From the NCBI GenBank assembly GCA_029204225.1, contig MU835750.1, forward strand, positions 1-36,643: a stretch of 36,643 nucleotides of DNA, in the 5' to 3' direction. The stretch is from Diphasiastrum complanatum. Taxonomy: Eukaryota > Streptophyta > Lycopodiopsida > Lycopodiales > Lycopodiaceae. This document shows, piece by piece, positions 29,640 through 36,643 of the stretch. Under the pieces are notes generated by a model, which was not told where the DNA came from, did not search any database, and saw only the letters and a program-made list of their open reading frames with translations. Each line of letters begins with the position of its first letter. Position 1 is the stretch's first letter. The translations under genes were made by a program, and so were the position numbers.

Positions 29640-30175
29640 CTAGGCAATCACAAGAACTTTTAGGATGGGCCATATTGGGCCTAGTAATTCCCCTTGGGGA
29701 GCACCAGTCCTTTTGGTTAGTAAAAAGGATGGCGACACACACGTTTGTGTGGTGACTTTAAAAAGTTAAATGATTAACCATCAAGAACATATATCCCTTA
29801 CCGAGGAATGGATGATCTTATGGTCTGTCTGAATGGAGCTAAGTATTTCTCCAAGATTGACCTTAGATCAGGATACCATCAAATAAGGATTAGGAACAAA
29901 GATGTTCCTGAGAATGGATTTCGATTCCAGGTACGACCCATTATGAGTTTCCTTTAGTTTTACCTTTTGGAACTCACGAATGCACCTACCACTTTTCAAA
30001 CGATATTCTTCGTCCAGATCTGGGAAAATTTGTGGTGGTGTATTTGCAAGACATTTAATTTATAGTTAGACCCTTGAGGAGCATGAAGAGCATCTTCCGT
30101 ATTGTCTTGGATCTTATAAGACAAGAAAAGCTCTACCCAAAAGAGTCGAAATTGGAATTCTTCCAAACTAAACTC
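29640..30175 (+). pseudogene. Gypsy reverse transcriptase relic
   Basis: Recognisable across several frames: GHIGPSNSPWGAPVLLVSKKDG, KIDLRSGYHQIRIRNKDV (first catalytic Asp kept), LPFG, and VVVYLQDI in place of the YLDDI box, so one catalytic Asp has become Gln. Downstream LIRQEKLYPKESKLEFFQTKL marks the end of the RT thumb. Many stops. Confidence 0.85.
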
Positions 30176-30339
30176 TAGAGCTAGTGTTGACCTTGGGAGC
30201 AAGATCCCAAGCAATTCCGAAATGATAAGAAATTGAAGGACTATCCATAAGGAATGGCTTGCTTTTCCGTAAGGGAAAGGTTTGTGTGCCAGATAGGGAA
30301 GACTTCTGGGCCCAAATTTTTGCAACAGTGTCTGACAAC

Positions 30340-30510
30340 CCTTGTGTGGTGGTCACCCAGGCATACAGAGGACACTTGACCTTGTAAGCAAAATTTCTTT
30401 TGGCCAAAGATGAAAGGTCATGTCGAGACATACGTTCAAGGTTGTGAACAATGCCAGCAAAAGAAAGCAGAAAGACTCAAAGTTGCAGGTCTTCTAGATC
30501 ATAAAGAGTT
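30340..30510 (+). pseudogene. Gypsy integrase N-terminal zinc region relic
   Basis: Reads KQNFFWPKMKGHVETYVQGCEQCQQKKAER, the H2C2 zinc-binding block; the two cysteines (CEQC) are present and the first histidine region is degenerate. Homology ends at about 30510 at LLDHKELN, before the catalytic core. Confidence 0.8.
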
Positions 30511-31780
30511 GAACTTGGGTGGGTGAGCCCAACTCAAGCACCCAACTAAAGCACGACGATACACCAACTCACAATGTGTGGGAAGATGAAGTTGGAATGA
30601 GGTAAATTATGTGCCAATCATTTTATATGCGATCATGAGCTTTTAGTAGTGCATTAGGGCCCATGTGCACATGTTTTGCAAATTTTTAAATGTTATGTTT
30701 CACTCATGTAGATACTTTTGCAAGAAAATAGTCACATAATTATTAATGCATTAAGCATAAACAAGAATTTCCAAACAATGAATTACATATGTCTCAACAT
30801 AATATACAACTGTCCTTCCAACAAGTAACAACTATACAAGGCACACAATTGGATCATGTTTGGACAAACACACAAAATTCAAGATCTGCATGTGCTTATT
30901 GGTGAGATCATTCACCAATATATTACATGTGTGATTATAAAAAAACCATTAATTTTTTTTTAACAGGTAACATTTTATCAATAAGCAAGCAAGTATGTGA
31001 ATGGGCTATCCATTGTTGAATGGGCTATAGACAACAATATGTGAATGGGCTATCCATCGTTGTGGACAACAGTCATGTGAATGGGCTATCCATTGCTGAG
31101 CAATCAACAAAGATTATGTGAACTAGATTGCTGGTTGGAAGATAAAAAACAAATCCTAAAGAGTTATCTTATGCTCCATCACTGTGCTTATAGGGTGTGG
31201 CTACCCTTATTCCTGAAATGAATAGAGAAAGGTATGGTAGAAGACCACCGGGCTCACTACAAAGTATATTGAGTGTGAAACATAATGAATTGTCCATCGC
31301 TAGTCAACGGACCTTTATACATACAATTTACATACAACAAAGATGTTATGATTATTTATGTGAGTGAAAACACTTCCTACATACATCTAAAATGTGATAA
31401 ACCAAAAAGTAGTCATCAATGAGAGATATGATTGCTTCAACGAGAGATAGTATGAACCACCTTACCATGAGGCAGAAACCAGAGAAGGAAAGTTTGATGG
31501 GTGAGCAACCTGCTGAATTGTGAAGAAACGTTGGTCCAAACCAGATGATATATAGTGGTTTGTGAGGAAGCTTCATGTGATAGTGGTATTTTGCCTTGTA
31601 GGGAAGTAACAAATCCTTGTCCATCTGTTTGAGGCTAAGCTTAAGGCCATTTTAGGCTTATCCCAGGAACAAAGTTTATTTTTAAAGATAGTGTAGGCTA
31701 GGGTAGGACTAGAAATGAAGTTTTTATTGTTTTGGCGTGGTTCGGACGTAGGGAGGGTACCTTAAAGTGAAGAAACATCC
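30511..31780. other. Intergenic region with a short tandem repeat
   Basis: AT-rich, no supported gene. The minus-strand frame at 31352-31624 (90 codons) has no recognisable motif. The only structure seen is the tandem repeat at 30995-31098. Confidence 0.45.
30995..31098. repeat. ATGTGAATGGGCTATCCAT repeat, three full and one partial copy
   Basis: Full copies at 30995, 31039 and 31075, each followed by (T/C)G(T/C)TG, and a partial GAATGGGCTAT at 31018. Spacing is irregular (44 and 36 bp) and spacers share GACAACA words. Too few and too irregular to be anything but a degenerate local repeat. Confidence 0.85.
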
Positions 31781-31781
31781 A

Positions 31782-31782
31782 T

Positions 31783-31849
<67 letters not shown>

Positions 31850-31905
31850 AGAAGAAGAAGAAGAAGAAGAAGAAGAAGAAGAAAAAGAAGAAGAAGAAGA
31901 AAAAG
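31782..31905. repeat. Compound (GA)n-(GAA)n microsatellite
   Basis: GA units from 31782 to about 31845 pass directly into GAA units to about 31905. Open frames across it (Arg/Glu or Ser/Leu homopolymers) are artefacts. Confidence 0.96.
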
Positions 31906-32199
31906 CTTCATTACACGTCTTTTCCATGCCAAAAGGTGTATAAGACAAACAAGTACATCAGATAAAGTGGAACCAGACAGAGGAATGTCGTCAAACAACA
32001 TAACTAAAACCAAACTAACTAAGAAGAGGATAATGTCCATGATTATATGTTACAAAGACCATTTACAGATTCAACTGACATCTCTTCAGTGCTCTAACTC
32101 TCTCACTAACTCTGAACAATCTCAAATATCTCATTAATAGCAACAGTTTAATATCTACAAAACGAATGATACCATCCCTATAGATCAACCACTTTCCAT
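31906..32199. other. Short unrecognised stretch
   Basis: Nothing supported. The DNA is AT-rich and flanks the degenerate coding-like region on its 3' side. Confidence 0.4.
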
Positions 32200-32900
32200 T
32201 CAATAGGCCTCCTGTTTTGCTTTTTTCTGTTCTTGAACCTGAATGAAAGTAAGGTCTTCATCCAGGTATATCATGGTTGCCCGCATTGTAGATCTCTTCC
32301 CTAGAAACTTCATGATGACCAGTTGCAGATGCAAAGCGTATGACAAAGAGTATCTGGATCTCTCTAGGCCGCCATGCAGTATCCATATCCTTGTGGTGGT
32401 GTTGAAGACTCTCTTCAAGAAACTTTTTAGCTTCACCAACAACATCATGGGCGTTCGTAACTACCTCTGACTCGGACATAAGCAGGCAAATGGTTCTCGG
32501 TGAATGTAGCTGAGATAACTGAAGGTGGAGGTGCGAGTAGAACACAATATTAGGGCTTTTAAGCACATCTTTCCAGAATCAAGACACTGGTATGATGCTG
32601 TTCCACTTGACTTCAAGCTGTTGGATCTTAACTGAAGCTAGTCGAATGAGAGAAAGTTTCGATTTGGATAGCTGTCACTTCTTTCTTGAGATCATCGATA
32701 GACCAATCTAGTTTCTGAAGATGACATTGCATAACTCTGGATCATAATTTCAAGAGAATTTTTTTCTTCGATGGTTGTTGATAATTTCATAGAAATGTAA
32801 CTGGTCTGCACAAAAATGACTGAGATCATAAAGGCTGGAGGCAGAAGTGATTCCTCTTCTGGGGTATTCGGGGTCAAAGGGTTCAGCTATAATGGATTCA
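32200..32900 (-). pseudogene. Degenerate coding-like stretch, family unknown
   Basis: Minus-strand pieces look protein-like across two frames. First comes a hydrophobic segment (PPAFMISVIFVQTSYISMKL, 32850-32790), then a helical, coiled-coil-like part (LQKLDWSIDDLKKEVTAIQIE, near 32720-32655), and further on HDVVGEAKKFLEESLQHHHKD (about 32450-32385) followed by a charged C-terminal part to 32200. Frames change at least twice and stops occur. A membrane anchor plus coiled coil is vaguely like DUF1664-type plant organelle proteins, but I cannot claim that. It may be a processed or decayed host gene copy. Confidence 0.3.
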
Positions 32901-32925
32901 CTATTAGCAAGAATAGGATCTGACG

Positions 32926-34499
<1,574 letters not shown>

Positions 34500-34772
34500 A
34501 TCAATTAGCAGGTCCAAACCTAAGTTCAAACTTTGATTTCCCTCCATAATGAAAAACCCTACTATTATTGTGAGTAGATTCAATCTCTCTACTACTCAAA
34601 TTGAATCTACCAAAAAATCGCGTTCTACACTTTTCAAAGGTGTTTATTCAAATGCTTTTCGACCAATAAACTTTGAAAAGTCAAATTCTAACTCTAAGTC
34701 TAATATGAAATTGGCCTTAATTGCCATATAAACAAATGTAGCAAATTTGACTAAACTAGTTGAAATCTCGCA
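34500..34772 (-). mobile_element. 3' LTR of Copia D (one border known)
   Basis: On the minus strand, TGCGAGATTTCAACTAG at 34772 directly follows the purine tract and is preceded by the end of Copia pol, so it marks the start of the 3' LTR. The other end was not found and may lie further left than 34500. There is no coding content. Confidence 0.6.
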
Positions 34773-34783
34773 CTCCCTCTTCA
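34773..34783 (-). other. Polypurine tract of Copia D
   Basis: TGAAGAGGGAG on the minus strand ends exactly at the LTR start TG. It is the plus-strand DNA primer site of the element. Confidence 0.75.
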
Positions 34784-35480
34784 ACTAGTTTTAAGCATAG
34801 ACTTTGATAACACTCCAAGTGATGTTCTATGCTTCATAACAAGTCCTTTCCCAATGCTTTGGTGAAAATATCAGCTACACATTCCCTTGAAAAAAGTTGA
34901 AGCTGGTCCACCTCCTTTACCATGACTTGCTCCCTCACAAAGCCATATGCCACCTCAATATGCTTGCTCCTAGCATGAAAGATAGGATTGGTTGCCAACT
35001 TTTGGGCTGATAGGTTGTCACAAAAGATGATTGGCTCTCTGAAAAATCCAGCAAGTGAAGATCCTTGATCCTCTTGATCCATACCATCTCCTTTGTGCAA
35101 TGTAAGTGCTTTGTACTCGGCCGCCTAGATGACAATGAGATAGTGGCTTGTTTCTTTGAAATCCATGATATAACTCCATCACCTATGAAAATACAATATG
35201 CACTTATGGATTCCTATCCAACATAGTCTGAATTTGAAAACCCAAATAAGTTAGATGATAATCCCTCATACAATATGCCAAAATCTCGAGTTTTTTTTTT
35301 TGGACTGGTAAAAATTCCCAAAAAATCATGAATGACAGTATGCTCCACTTGCGAGTTGTTAAAGTCTGCAAAACAACTTGCAAACACCAATGACGAGAAA
35401 GGTAAATATTTATCAAATTTGTCTTTCATTTTAATACTTTCTGTTTTGAAAAAAATTGCATTCTTTTTGAACACCATTAT
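34784..35480 (-). pseudogene. Copia D: end of pol (RNase H), decayed
   Basis: Minus-strand RNase H and tail of Ty1/Copia pol spread over three frames. TRDFGILYEG and NLFGFSNSDYVG (first catalytic Asp region) are near 35300-35210. AYCIFIGDGVISWISKKQA is near 35200-35140. KEMVWIKRIKDLHLLDF is near 35100-35040, then CDNLSAQKLATNPIFHARSKHIEV and ECVADIFTKALGKDLL, the conserved end, at about 35020-34834, and KHRTSLGVLSKSM to about 34795. The missing Copia A RNase H end is thus not this one: it is a different, more diverged lineage. The copy is dead. Confidence 0.88.
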
Positions 35481-35525
35481 GGTATGATCTTTATTCTATT
35501 AAATAAGTGAATCATTGTATTTTCA

Positions 35526-36105
35526 GTGGATGCTGCAAAAGCTCTTCAACTGCACAAAGATCAACAAATAGTTGAAAGACAAAAGTTGGCCAAGCATCGA
35601 AAGAAAGTTTGGAATGTCCACAAAAATATCTGGGCCTTGTTATTGATGGCATGGATCAGAAGAAAACAATGTTGTCTCATTTTGTCAGAGTGCCCAAAAA
35701 TTTGAATGAGGCAGCTTTTATTCAGGTTCATCTCGTTGGAGCACTTGTGTTCATCTCGTTGGAGCACTTGTGTTCATCTCACTTTGAAGTCCAAGGTCTT
35801 TTTTAATTACTCCAATGTTCCAAATGTTTCCAAATTTGATGATCACGCATTGTACATAAGATAATTTGCAATTTGGTGAAAAATTTTTCCAGAAATACTC
35901 TATTTGCAGCTTGACAACACTGCTAGGAAAAATAACAAATCAAACTGTTTTGGCATACTTGTCTATGCTAAGTGGAGAAATTTTTTTCAAAAAGTAAATA
36001 TAGGCATTTTTGTTGGTAGGACCATTCCACGATCAAATTGATCAATGTTTAGTTGTTTTTTCTAAGACATTGAGACGCAAGAAAGCATTTTCATCCCCTA
36101 CAGTC
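35526..36105 (+). pseudogene. DUF7869-like transposon-type gene relic
   Basis: A plausible splice acceptor (ATTGTATTTTCAG, to 35526) opens a helical segment (HKDQQIVERQKLAKHRKK). In the next frame comes YLGLVIDGMDQKKTMLSHF, then after a 23-bp tandem duplication NYSNVPN, then ILYLQLDNTARKNNKSNCFG and IGIFVG, and finally GPFHDQIDQCLVVFSKTLRRK. The order IDGMDQ, LDN.ARKN, G..HDQID.....FS is that which I recall for DUF7869 proteins of ferns and some invertebrates, with GHTH changed to GPFH. Three or more frameshifts and a stop make it inactive. It is cut at about 36105 by Gypsy RT sequence. Function of the family is not established. Confidence 0.6.
35726..35771. repeat. Perfect 23-bp tandem duplication
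   Basis: The 23-bp unit at 35726-35748 (GTTCATCTCG...CACTTGT) is repeated exactly at 35749-35771, with a third GTTCATCTC beginning at 35772. Because 23 is not a multiple of 3, the duplication shifts the frame of the DUF7869-like relic. Confidence 0.95.
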
Positions 36106-36643
36106 GGACACATCGAAGCAAGAATCCTAGACATATTAAAAAGCCACCTTCACTACCACATTCAGAGTATTCGCATACCACGTCATGTCGTTTGGGCTTA
36201 CCAATGCGCCAGGGACCTAACAATGATTCATGAATGAACAATTTTAGGACATCTTAGATGAGAACCTCAAAATCTTCATAGATGACCTCTGCGGGGCATC
36301 TACAATCACTGATCACCTCGCCATACTTGAGAAATGTTTCCAAAAGTGCGCAGCCACCATGGCCACTGATCCTGAAATCGCCATGATATTAGCTATGATG
36401 GCCCCCACCACCGTGAGTCAACATTAAACCTTCCTAGGTTCAACTGGTTATTACAAAAGATACGTGATGGCCTACGCCTCCCACACATACCCCATGACGG
36501 GCTTATCGAAAAATGAAACCAAGTGGTCATGGGACGAAGAGTGCGAGAAGTCCTTCCAAGGATTAAAAATGGCCCTAGCTAATGCTCCAATTCTGAAACC
36601 ACTAATATGATAGGGAATTCTACGTTTTTACTAGCACCACTGA
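36106..36643 (+). pseudogene. Ty3/Gypsy reverse transcriptase to RNase H, runs off the window
   Basis: Reads KATFTTTFRVFAYHVMSFG, LTNAPGT, FMNEQF, ENLKIFIDDLC (catalytic DD kept), DHLAILEKCFQKC, FLGSTGYYKRYVMAYAS, WSWDEECEKSFQGLKMALA and NAPILKPL, then the start of RNase H (EFYVFTST) in a shifted frame at the window end. Stops replace residues at 36212-36220 (TAA CAA TGA) and at about 36242. It is not related closely to the Gypsy RT at 29640-30175. The left edge joins the DUF7869-like relic without an LTR. Confidence 0.88.

Larger units (their letters stand above)
28050..30510 (+). mobile_element. Ty3/Gypsy relic, gag to integrase zinc region
   Basis: Plus-strand order gag (about 28050-28869), protease (28923-29165), a decayed spacer, RT (29640-30175) and the integrase zinc region (30340-30510). 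RNase H and the RT connection are missing between 30175 and about 30340, consistent with an internal deletion. Frames change often and key residues are lost. LTRs, PBS and PPT are not identified. It is clearly older than Copia B in this window, judged by the number of breaks. Confidence 0.85.

Noticed and set aside
30995-31098. CRISPR-like array
   Set aside because: Only three full repeats, irregular spacing, related spacers, and a plant nuclear setting.
34784-35480. Copia D as the missing 3' part of Copia A
   Set aside because: Sequence style and RNase H motifs differ, and the two lie 27 kb apart with many unrelated elements between.

Overview
The window looks like a piece of a large, repeat-rich land-plant nuclear genome. 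Introns follow GT-AG, plant-type Copia and Ty3/Gypsy retrotransposon pieces dominate, CACTA and hAT DNA-transposon remnants are present, and long GA/CT tracts are common. The nearest lineage cannot be named from sequence alone. Only one ordinary host gene is clear: a plus-strand lysophosphatidic-acid-acyltransferase-like gene (LPAT4/5 type) in three exons at 20762-25569. Its C-terminal end appears frameshifted.

Layout, left half. 1-4550 is mostly unrecognised AT-rich DNA with degenerate repeats, two strong palindromes, a CT tract and short tandem repeats. At 4550-5180 lies an LTR with TATA box and primer-binding site, followed at once by a partial second copy of the same LTR. This abuts a minus-strand Copia pol relic (A, 5181-7880), which abuts a minus-strand Gypsy integrase/chromodomain relic (7885-8818). 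Next come a strikingly G-poor, C-rich leader and a plus-strand Gypsy gag with three in-frame stops (8819-11005). A minus-strand Copia gag-protease-integrase (B, 11250-13210) follows, with a long leader and its own LTR/PBS around 14490-14755. A further minus-strand leader/PBS/LTR sits at 14760-16043 and above; its LTR end shares an exact 20-mer with the edge of the Gypsy relic at 7885. From 18290 to 20003 is a CACTA-like element with subterminal repeats on both sides of a second, 0.76-kb copy of Copia B protease/pre-integrase sequence.

Layout, right half. The LPAT-like gene starts about 760 bp past the CACTA end. Its 3.5-kb first intron carries an antisense hAT transposase relic that still shows plausible splice sites. 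25680-27960 is mostly unrecognised intergenic DNA. A decayed plus-strand Gypsy element (gag, protease, RT, integrase zinc region) covers about 28050-30510. 30510-34770 holds short tandem repeats, two long GA/GAA tracts and a degenerate coding-like minus-strand stretch. The end of the window packs a minus-strand Copia 3' end with PPT and LTR (34500-35480), a plus-strand relic resembling the DUF7869 family (35526-36105) and a plus-strand Gypsy RT running off the end (36106-36643).

The genes do not form a pathway. The window is one host gene inside a nested graveyard of transposable elements, most of them broken by stops, indels and lost catalytic residues. Family names rest on motif recognition by eye; no database was searched.
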